From positions 1-15,681 of the forward strand of contig JAJYPQ010000047.1 in the NCBI GenBank assembly GCA_021795255.1: a stretch of DNA of 15,681 nt, in the 5' to 3' direction. How positions within the stretch are numbered: the first letter of the stretch is position 1; the number at the start of each line of letters is the position of its first letter. The stretch is from Pseudomonadota bacterium. Lineage in GTDB: Bacteria; Pseudomonadota; Gammaproteobacteria; Acidiferrobacterales; Acidiferrobacteraceae. The position numbers were made by a program, and so were the translations under genes. Of this stretch, positions 1-11,587 are shown piece by piece. Under the pieces are notes generated by a model, which worked only from the letters and a program-made list of their open reading frames with translations, had not been told where the DNA came from and searched no databases.

Positions 1-13
1 TCCGATCTCTTCG

Positions 14-1300
14 TCATGAAGACGAAGAGCGCGCACTCAGTTCTTCAATGCCGTGCATATAAGGTCTCAGCGCATCGGGGATGACAATGCCTCCATCCGC
101 CTGCTGATAGTTCTCGAGAATGGCCACCAAGGTCCGTCCGACCGCGAGCCCCGACCCATTGAGTGTATGGACAAATTCGGGTTTTTGCCCGGGCGTCTTG
201 AACCGAGCATTTAAGCGCCGCGCCTGGAAGTCTCGGAACTGGCTACAAGAGGAGATCTCGCGATAACGCTGACTCCCGGGGAGCCACACCTCCAAGTCAT
301 AGGTCTTGGCAGCCGTGAAGCCTAAGTCCCCTGCGCACAGCGCGACTACCCGATAAGGGAGATTCAGTTGCTTAAGGACCTCTTCGGCATGAGCCGTCAG
401 CTGTTCATGAGCGCTATGCGAGTCCTCAGGCGCCACAATCTGCACGAGCTCCACTTTTTCGAATTGATGCTGACGAATCAGACCACGGGTATCGCGGCCG
501 GCGGCCCCGGCCTCGCTTCGAAAACAAGGGGTATGACAGACGAAGCGCAGCGGCAAGTCAGCGCGCGCTATTGTCTCATCGCGCACCAGGTTCGTGACCG
601 GGACCTCAGCCGTAGGAATAAGATAATATGGTAAGCCTTGGATTTTAAATGAATCTTCAGAAAACTTTGGCAGCTGGCCTGTTCCAAATAAGCTCTCTTC
701 GTTGGCGAGATAAGGGACATAGACCTCGGTATAACCATGCTTTTTTGTATGCAGATCGAGCATGAACTGAATGAGGGCACGCTGGAGCCGGGCGACCCCA
801 GAGCGTAGGACCACAAAGCGTGAGCCGGCCAGTTTAGCGGCCGCCGCAAAATCCATCCCCCCTACGCCCTCCCCCAGCGCTACGTGATCTCGGGGAGCAA
901 AAGAAAAAACAGGTCGGGTCCCGATCCGCCGAATCTCGACGTTATCGTCTTCGTTGCGACCATCCGGGACCTCGTCGGCTAGCAGATTGGGGATCTCCGC
1001 AGCCAGCCTATTCCATTCCTCCTGAACCAAGGAAAGCCGGTTTTCGGCGTCGGCAAGTTTTATGGCAAGCTCCTCCTGCCCCTCCATGAGGGAGCTCACA
1101 TCCTCACCGCGCCCCTTGGCCTGCCCAATCGCCTTGGCTCGGGCATTTCTTTGGGCTTGGTAATCCTCGCTCTCCTTTTGCGCGGTCTTGCGCCGCCCCT
1201 CCAAATCGCGCAGGGTGCTCACGGCCAGCGTAAAACCCCGGCGCGAGAGTATGCGAGCCACTTCCTCAGGCTCGCTGCGCAGACGTTTGGGATCAATCAT
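14..1300 (-). CDS. serS: Seryl-tRNA synthetase
   Basis: Cytoplasmic class II aminoacyl-tRNA synthetase that charges tRNA-Ser (and tRNA-Sec where present) with serine using ATP. The 428-residue protein is full length for the family. Residues about 30-100 are charged and heptad-like, as expected for the long N-terminal coiled-coil arm that grips the tRNA variable arm. The catalytic core follows: TAEVPVTNL in the serine-binding region, class II motif 2 in [21 protein letters not shown], and motif 3 in [18 protein letters not shown] near the C terminus. The ATG start gives the typical N terminus MIDPKRLR. It begins 6 bases after the sdhE stop, so it is probably read through from the sdh operon, although the Shine-Dalgarno match is weak. 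The TGA stop is at 14-16, and nothing can be said about a terminator because the window ends. Confidence 0.97.
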   Translation of the reverse strand: MIDPKRLRSEPEEVARILSRRGFTLAVSTLRDLEGRRKTAQKESEDYQAQRNARAKAIGQAKGRGEDVSSLMEGQEELAIKLADAENRLSLVQEEWNRLAAEIPNLLADEVPDGRNEDDNVEIRRIGTRPVFSFAPRDHVALGEGVGGMDFAAAAKLAGSRFVVLRSGVARLQRALIQFMLDLHTKKHGYTEVYVPYLANEESLFGTGQLPKFSEDSFKIQGLPYYLIPTAEVPVTNLVRDETIARADLPLRFVCHTPCFRSEAGAAGRDTRGLIRQHQFEKVELVQIVAPEDSHSAHEQLTAHAEEVLKQLNLPYRVVALCAGDLGFTAAKTYDLEVWLPGSQRYREISSCSQFRDFQARRLNARFKTPGQKPEFVHTLNGSGLAVGRTLVAILENYQQADGGIVIPDALRPYMHGIEELSARSSSS

Positions 1301-1306
1301 AAGGGC

Positions 1307-1555
1307 TTATCTTGGCCTCTTAGGAAAAGAGGTGTCCAGTGTAAAGTATCGGAGCACGGACGCATACCGGGCCGGCGCCTCAGCGCCCTGTATCCAGGTC
1401 CACAGATCGGCATCGCTTTCTGCCAGGAGATCCTGGAATTGCACCTGCTCAAGCGGTGCTAGGCCTTCGTAGTCGGTATCGAGAAAGCGGTTTAGGGCCA
1501 AATCGAGTTCAAGTAGACCGCGACGACAGCGCCAGCGTAAAGCCAAGGCGTTCAT
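1307..1555 (-). CDS. sdhE: FAD assembly factor SdhE (succinate dehydrogenase flavinylation factor)
   Basis: Small cytoplasmic protein (82 residues, normal for the SdhE/YgfY/Sdh5 family) that promotes covalent attachment of FAD to SdhA. The family signature RGxxE is present as RGLLE at residues 12-16, after an Arg-rich start, followed by a short acidic helical body (LAESDADLWTW). The ATG overlaps the sdhB stop by 4 bases (ATGA), which implies translational coupling and expression as the fifth gene of the sdh operon, next to its client. It is followed 6 bases later by serS. The function comes from the family and from position; the sequence itself is short and moderately diverged. Confidence 0.9.
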   Translation of the reverse strand: MNALALRWRCRRGLLELDLALNRFLDTDYEGLAPLEQVQFQDLLAESDADLWTWIQGAEAPARYASVLRYFTLDTSFPKRPR

Positions 1556-2247
1556 AGTCGCCGCTTGGCAAGCAAGCCCTTGATACCAGCGATAGCCCGT
1601 GCCGGATCTAAGCCCTTGGGGCAGACATCCGTGCAGTTCATGATGGTATGGCAGCGAAACAGACGGTAGGGGTCTTCCAGATCATCGAGCCGCTGACCGC
1701 TATCCTGGTCCCGACTATCCTGAAGAAACCGATAAGATTGCAAAAGTGCCGCCGGCCCCAAAAATTGATCAGGATTCCACCAAAACGACGGGCAGCTCGT
1801 GGTGCAGCAGGCGCATAACACGCATTCATAGAGACCGTCCAATTGGTCCCGGTCGGCGGGACTCTGGCGATGTTCGACCTCAGGCTTGGGTTCTTCGTCT
1901 ATCAACCAAGGATGAACCGCACGGTATTGCGTGTAGAAGCTTGTCAGATCAACAATCAGATCCCGGATGACGGGCATGCCAGGCAATGGCCGCAGGGTAA
2001 TCGGCTCCGCTAGGTCTTTAAGCTGAGTGATGCAAGCGAGCCCGTTGCGCCCGTTGATGTTCATGGCATCCGAACCGCACACCCCTTCGCGACACGATCT
2101 CCGAAAACTCAAAGACTCGTCGTTGGCCTTAAGGAGCATTAAGGCATCCAACAGCATCACCGTGCCCGGCGGTATCTCTAGGGTATAGTCCTGGAGGTAG
2201 GGTCTATCCCCCTGCTCCGGTTGATAGCGATAAATTCGAAATCGCAT
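1552..2247 (-). CDS. sdhB: Succinate dehydrogenase iron-sulfur subunit
   Basis: Iron-sulfur subunit of respiratory complex II; it passes electrons from the SdhA flavin through three clusters to quinone at the SdhC/SdhD anchor. All ligands are visible: the [2Fe-2S] set C52, C57, D60 and C72 (the third ligand is aspartate, as in E. coli), then CVLCACCTTSCP at 142-153 and C199, C205, C209 for the [4Fe-4S] and [3Fe-4S] clusters. The 231-residue length is typical. I start at the ATG at 2247 because a clear Shine-Dalgarno (TAGGAGA) sits just upstream, overlapping the sdhA stop. The frame is open 14 codons further, but that extension runs back into sdhA and adds an Arg-rich leader not found in the family. 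The gap to sdhA is 7 bases, and the 3' end overlaps sdhE by 4. Confidence 0.97.
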   Translation of the reverse strand: MRFRIYRYQPEQGDRPYLQDYTLEIPPGTVMLLDALMLLKANDESLSFRRSCREGVCGSDAMNINGRNGLACITQLKDLAEPITLRPLPGMPVIRDLIVDLTSFYTQYRAVHPWLIDEEPKPEVEHRQSPADRDQLDGLYECVLCACCTTSCPSFWWNPDQFLGPAALLQSYRFLQDSRDQDSGQRLDDLEDPYRLFRCHTIMNCTDVCPKGLDPARAIAGIKGLLAKRRL

Positions 2248-2254
2248 AAATCTC

Positions 2255-4021
2255 CTAGTACACGCGCGCCTTGGGCGGAAACGAGTCAACCGTGAGCGGC
2301 TTCATGCGCACTGGCTTATAGTCGACGCTCGGCCGATCACGAAAATAGAGTGTGTGCTTCAGCCAATGCTCGTCATCCCGATTCGGATAATCGATGCGCG
2401 AGTGGGCCCCCCGACTCTCAGTGCGAGCTGCCGCGGAAACGACCGTAGCCAGCGCTACCTCAATGAGATTCTCCAGTTCGAGCGCTTCAATACGCGCGGT
2501 ATTAAAGACGCGGCTTTGATCGGAAAGCCCTGCGCGCTCTATACGTTGCGCGATCTCGCGGACACGGCGCACACCTTCATTCAGGACATCCTGGGTGCGA
2601 AAGACGCCGCAATACTGCTCCATGACGCGGCGCAGCTCGGTACCGATTGCCTCAATAGACTCCTCTCCTGGTCGCTCCCAGCGAGCCACGCGCGCGACCG
2701 CCTTTTCGACCGCTTCACCGGGCAGCGATTTGTGGTAACGCTGGTCCTTCAGCGTCGCCAGAATATGATTCCCGGCGGCGCGCCCAAACACGATGATATC
2801 GAGCAAAGAGTTCCCACCCAGGCGATTGGCGCCGTGCACCGACACACACGCGCATTCTCCTACCGCATAAAGACCGGCTTGCGGCTCCTCGGGCCCATGC
2901 CCTTCCGGTGCCACCACTTGCCCGAAGCGATTAGTGGGAATCCCACCCATGATGTAGTGCGCAGTAGGATAGACGGGAATAGCGGCGTGCGCCGGATCGA
3001 TGTGGGCAAACCGTAGAGCCGTTTCCCGAATCCCAGGCAAACGCTTTCTAATGACATCGTCACCCAAGTGATCAAGCTTCAAATCGACATAATCGCCATT
3101 CGGTCCGCAGCCCCGGCCCGCAGACACCTCCATATGAATCGCACGGCTCACGACATCGCGGCTCGCCAAATCCCGGGTATGAGGGGCGTAATGCTCCATA
3201 AAGCGCTCTCCGGCCTTATTCACGAGGTAGCCCCCTTCCCCGCGCGCCCCCTCGGTAATCAAAACCCCAAGGCCGGCAAGCCCGGTCGGATGAAATTGGA
3301 TAAATTCCATATCTTGAAGTGGGATTCCAGCCCGTAACGCAATCCCTAAGCCATCGCCGGTATTGATCAAGGCGTTGGTGCTGGTCCGGTACATCCGCCC
3401 GGCGCCGCCGGTCGCAATCAAAGTGGTTTTGCTTTCGATCACCAGAAGCTCGCCTGTCTCTATCTCTAAGACCAGGGCCCCTAAAGTTTGCCCGGAGGCG
3501 TCGCGCAGGAGATCGATAGCGAAGAACTCATCAAAGAAGTGGGTCTTCGCACGGATATTCTGCTGATAAAGGGCGTGGAGAATCGCATGCCCGGTGCGAT
3601 CGGCAGCCGCGCACGTCCGGGCGGCCTGTTCGCCGCCGAAGTTCTGGCTTTGGCCCCCAAACTTGCGCTGATAAATGCGTCCGTCCTCAATGCGTGAAAA
3701 GGGTACGCCGTAGTGCTCTAATTCGATGACCAAGCGGCTCGCCGCTCGGCAGAGATATTCGATAGCATCCTGGTCGCCCAGATAATCGCCGCCCTTCACC
3801 GTATCGTACATATGCCAGTGCCACGAGTCGGGAAGGACATTTCCGAGAGCCGCATTCACGCCGCCTTGGGCCGCAACCGTATGCGATCGGGTCGGAAAGA
3901 CCTTCGACACCACGGCGACATGGGCATCGCCTTCGGCGAGTTGCAAAGCGGCCCGCAACCCGGCACCACCTGCCCCTATGACCAGGCAGTCAAACTGTCG
4001 ACGCGCAAGCCTCAACGCCAC
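2255..4021 (-). CDS. sdhA: Succinate dehydrogenase flavoprotein subunit
   Basis: Catalytic subunit of complex II, which oxidises succinate to fumarate on the cytoplasmic face of the inner membrane. The 588 residues match the family length. The dinucleotide-binding motif GAGGAG is at 16-21. The histidine that carries covalent FAD is H47 in PTRSHTVAAQGG. Dicarboxylate-site segments include QFHPTG, LASRDVVSRAI (catalytic Arg) and PTAHYIMGGIPT. The C terminus (FRDRPSVDYKPV) is also typical. The start appears to be GTG, overlapping the sdhD stop by 10 bases, with no clear Shine-Dalgarno; a TTG two codons later is a possible alternative and would change little. The presence of sdhE in the same operon fits the need for flavinylation. 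Confidence 0.97.
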   Translation of the reverse strand: MALRLARRQFDCLVIGAGGAGLRAALQLAEGDAHVAVVSKVFPTRSHTVAAQGGVNAALGNVLPDSWHWHMYDTVKGGDYLGDQDAIEYLCRAASRLVIELEHYGVPFSRIEDGRIYQRKFGGQSQNFGGEQAARTCAAADRTGHAILHALYQQNIRAKTHFFDEFFAIDLLRDASGQTLGALVLEIETGELLVIESKTTLIATGGAGRMYRTSTNALINTGDGLGIALRAGIPLQDMEFIQFHPTGLAGLGVLITEGARGEGGYLVNKAGERFMEHYAPHTRDLASRDVVSRAIHMEVSAGRGCGPNGDYVDLKLDHLGDDVIRKRLPGIRETALRFAHIDPAHAAIPVYPTAHYIMGGIPTNRFGQVVAPEGHGPEEPQAGLYAVGECACVSVHGANRLGGNSLLDIIVFGRAAGNHILATLKDQRYHKSLPGEAVEKAVARVARWERPGEESIEAIGTELRRVMEQYCGVFRTQDVLNEGVRRVREIAQRIERAGLSDQSRVFNTARIEALELENLIEVALATVVSAAARTESRGAHSRIDYPNRDDEHWLKHTLYFRDRPSVDYKPVRMKPLTVDSFPPKARVY

Positions 4022-4368
4022 GGGAAAAACACCACAAAGCCATAGATCGAGAAGGATAATAGGACCCCGGCGATAAAGGTCATGGTCGCAAGCCGCAGTA
4101 TCGGGACATGTATGTAATCCTTCACGATGTTGTCACACCCGAGGTAGGCGTGAAGCGCTATGGCAAGGAGCCATAAGACAAAAAACAGCCGTACCGCCAA
4201 ATGATCAAAAAGCGCTCGCCAAGCGCTATAGGTGTCGCCCGGCATCTGCGCTAAAAGCGCCACAATGGCCAAGAAGCCGACCGCGATCATGACCGCGGTA
4301 ATACGCGCCAAAAGCCAAGCGCCGGTCCCCGCATGGCGGCTTCCATAATGCCTGGGGTCTAGGGCCAT
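4012..4368 (-). CDS. sdhD: Succinate dehydrogenase membrane anchor subunit SdhD
   Basis: Inner-membrane anchor of complex II that forms the quinone site and shares haem b with SdhC. The protein has 118 residues and three hydrophobic segments, at about 18-40, 58-78 and 92-114. The segment HAYLGCDNIVKDYI (73-86) carries the expected haem-ligand histidine H73 and the quinone-site pair D84-Y85, corresponding to the E. coli HAWIG...DY region. The overlaps with sdhC (10 bases) and sdhA (10 bases) fix it as part of a tightly coupled operon. The anchor subunits diverge quickly, so the assignment rests on these residues, the topology and the context. Confidence 0.93.
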   Translation of the reverse strand: MALDPRHYGSRHAGTGAWLLARITAVMIAVGFLAIVALLAQMPGDTYSAWRALFDHLAVRLFFVLWLLAIALHAYLGCDNIVKDYIHVPILRLATMTFIAGVLLSFSIYGFVVFFPWR

Positions 4369-4736
4369 ACGATAACCGCGAAAAGAGCCGTGGATACGGC
4401 GAGCGCCATCACCCAGACCGCACTCCTGCGGCTAGCCCTGCGCCCGAAACCTTGATGAGCGTCCAGGGTCAGATGCCGTATGCCGCCATAGAGGTGCTGG
4501 GTCGCAGCCCACACCGCGAGCGGCCCGAAAACTCGCGCCCAGGGCTCGGTGAGCAAGCCGCTCACCGCGTGAAACTCTGAAGCGCTCTCCAGGGAGGTCT
4601 TAAGCAACCACAGCCCAAAACCGGTCAACACGATCAGCAATAGCCCCGTGATCCGGTGTAGAATCGAGGCATAGGCCCCGACCGGCAACCGCATATGTCT
4701 GAGCCCTCGATCTCGGGGCCGTTCCAAAGACGACAT
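4359..4736 (-). CDS. sdhC: Succinate dehydrogenase cytochrome b556 subunit SdhC
   Basis: First gene of the sdh operon, encoding the other membrane anchor of complex II. The 125 residues form three hydrophobic segments (about 31-47, 70-85 and 105-124). The signature SILHRITG at 24-31 gives the quinone-site serine (S24) and arginine (R28), and HLYGGIRHLTLD at 81-92 contains the family haem-ligand histidine region. The ATG start leaves a 76-base spacer to divergently transcribed ygfZ, where a consensus -10 for sdhC is visible. The 3' end overlaps sdhD by 10 bases. Confidence 0.94.
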   Translation of the reverse strand: MSSLERPRDRGLRHMRLPVGAYASILHRITGLLLIVLTGFGLWLLKTSLESASEFHAVSGLLTEPWARVFGPLAVWAATQHLYGGIRHLTLDAHQGFGRRASRRSAVWVMALAVSTALFAVIVWP

Positions 4737-4763
4737 GGCGCGCCCTATCGGTGATGTCCGTTA

Positions 4764-4793
4764 TTGATACGATCGCAACGCTCTACGTAGGAT
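4764..4793 (+). promoter_or_regulatory. Candidate sigma-70 promoter for ygfZ
   Basis: TTGATA at 4764-4769, an 18-base spacer, then TAGGAT at 4788-4793 (four of six matches to TATAAT). Transcription would start around 4800, giving a very short leader that carries the AGGGGG ribosome site at 4801-4806. It lies nose to nose with the sdhC promoter, so the two would compete. The -10 is imperfect and the call is tentative. Confidence 0.35.
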
Positions 4794-4795
4794 TC

Positions 4796-4824
4796 ATTAT
4801 AGGGGGCAAGCTGTGCTGAGGGAA
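4796..4824 (-). promoter_or_regulatory. Candidate sigma-70 promoter for sdhCDABE-serS
   Basis: The minus strand carries a perfect TATAAT at 4801-4796. A weak -35 (TTCCCT, three of six consensus bases) lies 17 bases upstream at 4824-4819, inside the first codons of ygfZ. Transcription would start near 4789, leaving a leader of about 50 bases before sdhC. The position, at the head of the operon in the divergent spacer, supports the call. The poor -35 suggests help from an activator or simply a weak promoter. This is inferred from sequence only. Confidence 0.5.
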
Positions 4825-5832
4825 TGGAAAGCAGAATTGATTGAGGCAGGCGGCATCGAAGACCGAGACGCGATCCTCCATTATGGCAACCCGCAAGCGG
4901 AGGTCGTGGCCACCGCGATCGGAACTGTTGCCTGCGCGCTTACCCATATCGGGATCATCAAGGCCTCCGGGCCCGACGCCGCGAGTTTCCTCCAAGGCCA
5001 GCTCAGCAACGATATCCAGGCGCTTCAGAACACAAGCCAGCTCAGCGGCTACTGCACGGCCCAAGGGCGCCTCACCGCCCTCTTTCGTACCATGCGCCGG
5101 GGGGAAGACTTCTTTCTCGTGCTGCCACAAGAGATTCTCGCCTCCACCCTGAAGCGGCTCAGTATGTACGTGTTGCGGGCCAAGGTGACCCTAAGTATCG
5201 CTTCGGATCAGGCCTTGCTCGGGCTTGCGGGCCCCGCAGCGCCTGAGGCCTTGCAGCAGATCGGACTTCCCGTCCCGCCTTTGCCGGAAGTCGCCACTGC
5301 GGCGTCGCTACACGTCCTGGCGGTCCCCGGGACCCAGTCGCGCTTCCTTGTTCTTGGTCCCACAGACGCGGTGCGCGGCTTATGGCCAGTCGCGGGCGTC
5401 ACCCCCGTAGGCAGCCAGGCTTGGGCCTGGCTCGATATCGCCTCGGGCCAGCCGACCATAGGCTCTGCCACCAGCGACGCCTTCGTGCCGCAAATGGTCA
5501 ACCTCGACTTGTTGAATGGGATTAATTTTCGCAAGGGTTGTTATCCCGGCCAAGAGATCGTGGCGCGCACCCACTATCTTGGACGCCTCAAACAACGTAT
5601 GTATCGGGCGTCGCTCGCCGGGCCTGTGCCGCGGCCGGGAACGACGCTCACGGCGCCCAATCTTCCGGGCCAACCGGCAGGTACGGTTATAGAGGCGCAG
5701 AGGGGCCCGGACGGGCAGGTGGATCTACTCGCGGTGGTTCAAATCAGCAGTCACGACGAGGGCCAAGTCTATCTGCAAGAGACTCCGCTAAGCTTTCAGG
5801 ATCTTCCCTATCCTCTCGCAGCCAGCTGTTGA
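4813..5832 (+). CDS. ygfZ: Folate-binding protein YgfZ (Fe-S cluster maintenance, GcvT-like)
   Basis: Cytoplasmic folate-binding protein of the YgfZ/Iba57 family, related to the glycine-cleavage T protein; in E. coli it supports assembly or repair of certain Fe-S enzymes. The 339 residues show the GcvT-like fold segments SGPDAASFLQGQLSNDI (52-68) and the family signature KGCYPGQE at 241-248, with its conserved cysteine C243, followed by IVARTHYLGRLKQR. The start is GTG at 4813, preceded by AGGGGG at a good distance; no better start lies upstream. It is the only plus-strand gene in the window, divergent from sdhC and convergent with ftsB, whose 3' end it overlaps by 25 bases. Its neighbours are a complex II operon with three Fe-S clusters and the SdhE factor, a context that fits a maturation role; that specific link is inference. 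Confidence 0.93.
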   Translation: MLREWKAELIEAGGIEDRDAILHYGNPQAEVVATAIGTVACALTHIGIIKASGPDAASFLQGQLSNDIQALQNTSQLSGYCTAQGRLTALFRTMRRGEDFFLVLPQEILASTLKRLSMYVLRAKVTLSIASDQALLGLAGPAAPEALQQIGLPVPPLPEVATAASLHVLAVPGTQSRFLVLGPTDAVRGLWPVAGVTPVGSQAWAWLDIASGQPTIGSATSDAFVPQMVNLDLLNGINFRKGCYPGQEIVARTHYLGRLKQRMYRASLAGPVPRPGTTLTAPNLPGQPAGTVIEAQRGPDGQVDLLAVVQISSHDEGQVYLQETPLSFQDLPYPLAASC

Positions 5833-6146
5833 TCGCGAAATACGGTCTCGGCCGTCTGGGTCGCCGGAGGGCTACCGGGGATGATCTCGTAGAACGTCTC
5901 GCCCTTCTTAATCATCCCCAAACCGGAGCGGGCATGGGCCTCAATGGCCGCACGCCCTACCTGCAAGCTGCGCACCTCAGCCGCCAATTCCTCGTCGGTT
6001 TTAAGGAGCGCCGTGTTACCCTTCTTTAAGTGCGCGATATGGTGTTCACGATGGATATAAGCCACGACCCCCCCACGCCCAAACCACAAAGCATATTGGG
6101 TCAAAAGACATAAGGCCGCCGCCAAAAGACCGATCCACCTCTTCAT
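5808..6146 (-). CDS. ftsB: Cell division protein FtsB
   Basis: Bitopic inner-membrane protein of the divisome that forms the FtsQ-FtsB-FtsL complex and signals septal peptidoglycan synthesis. It has 112 residues against about 103 in E. coli. A single N-terminal membrane segment spans about 4-21, followed by the conserved QYALWFGRGGV, a coiled-coil region at about 30-70, and the C-terminal conserved GMIKKGETFYEIIP. It starts with ATG 24 bases after the eno stop, with a purine-rich AAGAGAT just before it, as in the usual eno-ftsB pair. The C-terminal coding end overlaps the ygfZ end on the other strand by 25 bases. The ispD gene that usually follows ftsB in gammaproteobacteria is absent here. 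Confidence 0.93.
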   Translation of the reverse strand: MKRWIGLLAAALCLLTQYALWFGRGGVVAYIHREHHIAHLKKGNTALLKTDEELAAEVRSLQVGRAAIEAHARSGLGMIKKGETFYEIIPGSPPATQTAETVFRDQQLAARG

Positions 6147-6170
6147 ATCTCTTAGTATAGGCGCAAGCCT

Positions 6171-7466
<1,296 letters not shown>

Positions 7467-7492
7467 CTAGAGATAAAGCCGCTTATTCTTTT

Positions 7493-9996
<2,504 letters not shown>

Positions 9997-10068
9997 TCAG
10001 CGGACATGACGTTCGCCACTCCGTTTCGCAAGCCCAAGCTACCAGATGGCTTCACTTTCAACAACCTC

Positions 10069-11415
10069 CTACGGCGTCTCTATAGTCTCAATGGTCAACA
10101 CTAAACCCCGTTCCAGGGGTCCGGCCTTGTACTGATCGCAGACCCAGTAGCCGGGGATCGCTACGAGCGCCTCGGCGTCAAATACAAAGACGGCCTGGGC
10201 TCGCTCCCAGGGGGCCACACCGAGTTCCTGCAAAAGCTTCTTTAAGCTTCGATGCCCTCGACCCGGGATCAGCACGCGCGCCCCCGGAACCCTGGATCTG
10301 ATCGCCAGAGGCTTGCCCGAAAGCCGGTCCCAACGTAGGCCCTGCCCCTGGATCTCGCGTCCAACCAGGCGCTTCCCAGTCCCCGGTAGCTGATAGTCGC
10401 AAGCGGTGTCCCAGAGGCCGCTAAAGGGTCCTAGCGCTTCGACAGGTTCCATGACCACCCCCCAAAACGCTCGATCCCGGTAACGGCGCAGCACACCTCC
10501 TCCGGGCAAGCGTAACACTTGTTGGCGACTACGGGGAATGATTCGAAGCGCCGCCAAAATCGTATGACAGCTGCTCTCGCTTGGCGGCCGCCCCTTGTGT
10601 TCTTGTATCCAAGCACGCAAGACGAAGGCCTGTGCCGCAGGGTCTAGCGCGCAAAATTCCGACAGCAGAAGCGCGCCGCTTACATCGGTGCAGCGCTTGA
10701 CATCTAAGGCCAGATAGCTCTGAAGCAACTCATGGGCCTCGTGTCCTAAACGCGCTCCGCGCGCAAGCGCCGCCTGGGCCTTGGGCCATCGCGCGGCGAT
10801 AAGCGGCCACACAGCATGGCGGATATAATTGCGCGCAAAGCGTAAATCGGCATTACTGCCATCCGTGACAAAACCCAAGCCTTCGCTTGCCGCGTACTGA
10901 GCCAGGGCCTCCCGGCTGATATCAAGCAGCGGGCGGGCGAGGCGGCCCCCACCAAAGGGCTTAATAGGAACCATGCCTCCGGCGCCGGAAAGTCCTGCGC
11001 CACGCAAGAGCTGCAAAAGCACGGTCTCCGCCTGATCGTTGGCGTGATGCGCCACAATAAGGACCTCCGAGGGCCTGAGACAGGACGCCAGCGCTTCATA
11101 CCGCGCCGTGCGGGCCGCCGCCTCCCACCCTTGCCCCTGCTTGCGTACCGTAACCCTCAATACCTCGCACACCACACCGTACTCACTAGCCTTTTGCACG
11201 GCCAGATCGCTCCAAGCCTGCGCCTGGGGTTGGAGACCATGGTTTATGTGCACAGCACGCAGCGCGGGCCGGGATAGTTGGGAGAGGGCATGCAGCAAAA
11301 CCGTCGAATCGAGCCCCCCGCTAAACGCAACAAGAAGCGGATCACTCGCCGCAATTCCGATTTTTGCGAGTGAGACGGAAAGCCATTCTCGGGAAAATCT
11401 AGTGTCGTGCTTCAT
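10069..11415 (-). CDS. tilS: tRNA(Ile)-lysidine synthase
   Basis: Modifies C34 of the CAU-anticodon tRNA-Ile to lysidine with ATP and lysine, so that it decodes AUA. The 448 residues carry the PP-loop ATP motif SGGLDS at 32-37, the following HINHGLQPQAQAW and AHHANDQAETVLLQLLRGAGLSG (catalytic-core signature), and the C-terminal TilS domain in RVLIPGRGHRSLKKLLQELGVAPW...VFVFD. The ATG start at 11415 gives the usual N terminus; no strong Shine-Dalgarno is seen. In related genomes tilS follows accA closely. Here about 600 bases with an insertion-sequence fossil separate them, so tilS may depend on a promoter in that region rather than on read-through from accA. Confidence 0.96.
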   Translation of the reverse strand: MKHDTRFSREWLSVSLAKIGIAASDPLLVAFSGGLDSTVLLHALSQLSRPALRAVHINHGLQPQAQAWSDLAVQKASEYGVVCEVLRVTVRKQGQGWEAAARTARYEALASCLRPSEVLIVAHHANDQAETVLLQLLRGAGLSGAGGMVPIKPFGGGRLARPLLDISREALAQYAASEGLGFVTDGSNADLRFARNYIRHAVWPLIAARWPKAQAALARGARLGHEAHELLQSYLALDVKRCTDVSGALLLSEFCALDPAAQAFVLRAWIQEHKGRPPSESSCHTILAALRIIPRSRQQVLRLPGGGVLRRYRDRAFWGVVMEPVEALGPFSGLWDTACDYQLPGTGKRLVGREIQGQGLRWDRLSGKPLAIRSRVPGARVLIPGRGHRSLKKLLQELGVAPWERAQAVFVFDAEALVAIPGYWVCDQYKAGPLERGLVLTIETIETP

Positions 11416-11587
11416 AATTATGGGAACGCATAGGGTTCACCCCTGTCTCGGTAAAAAGGGACAGGACAGAACTCCGTCGAGGCGCGCCGCACCCTCGATC
11501 GTATCGGGCGAAGAGCAACCCAAAAAACTCATGCGACTCGCCAAGTTCCGTCGGCCAAGTCGCCGGGCGCGAATGGCCGTGTGCGCG
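11416..11587. other. Spacer upstream of tilS with no recognisable gene
   Basis: No convincing coding sequence is seen in any frame; the open frames present are low-complexity, Arg-rich shadows. It contains an 8-base inverted repeat (entered separately) and an imperfect CATAAT about 2 bases before the tilS start. Plus-strand frame 2 continues into the transposase fossil to the right, so the part from about 11510 may be a further, more eroded piece of it, with weak similarity only. Confidence 0.5.
11442..11465. repeat. 8-base inverted repeat with 8-base loop upstream of tilS
   Basis: CCTGTCTC (11442-11449) pairs with GGGACAGG (11458-11465) over 8 positions, including one G-T pair, around the loop GGTAAAAA. 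On the minus strand the loop carries a run of five T before the second arm, so it is not in the usual terminator arrangement in that direction. It sits 27-50 bases upstream of the tilS start and could be an operator, a small RNA hairpin or part of the insertion-sequence debris. Confidence 0.35.

Noticed and set aside
2248..2289. Longer SdhB N terminus starting at 2289
   Set aside because: It would overlap sdhA, is Arg-rich and unlike the family, whereas the ATG at 2247 has a strong ribosome site.
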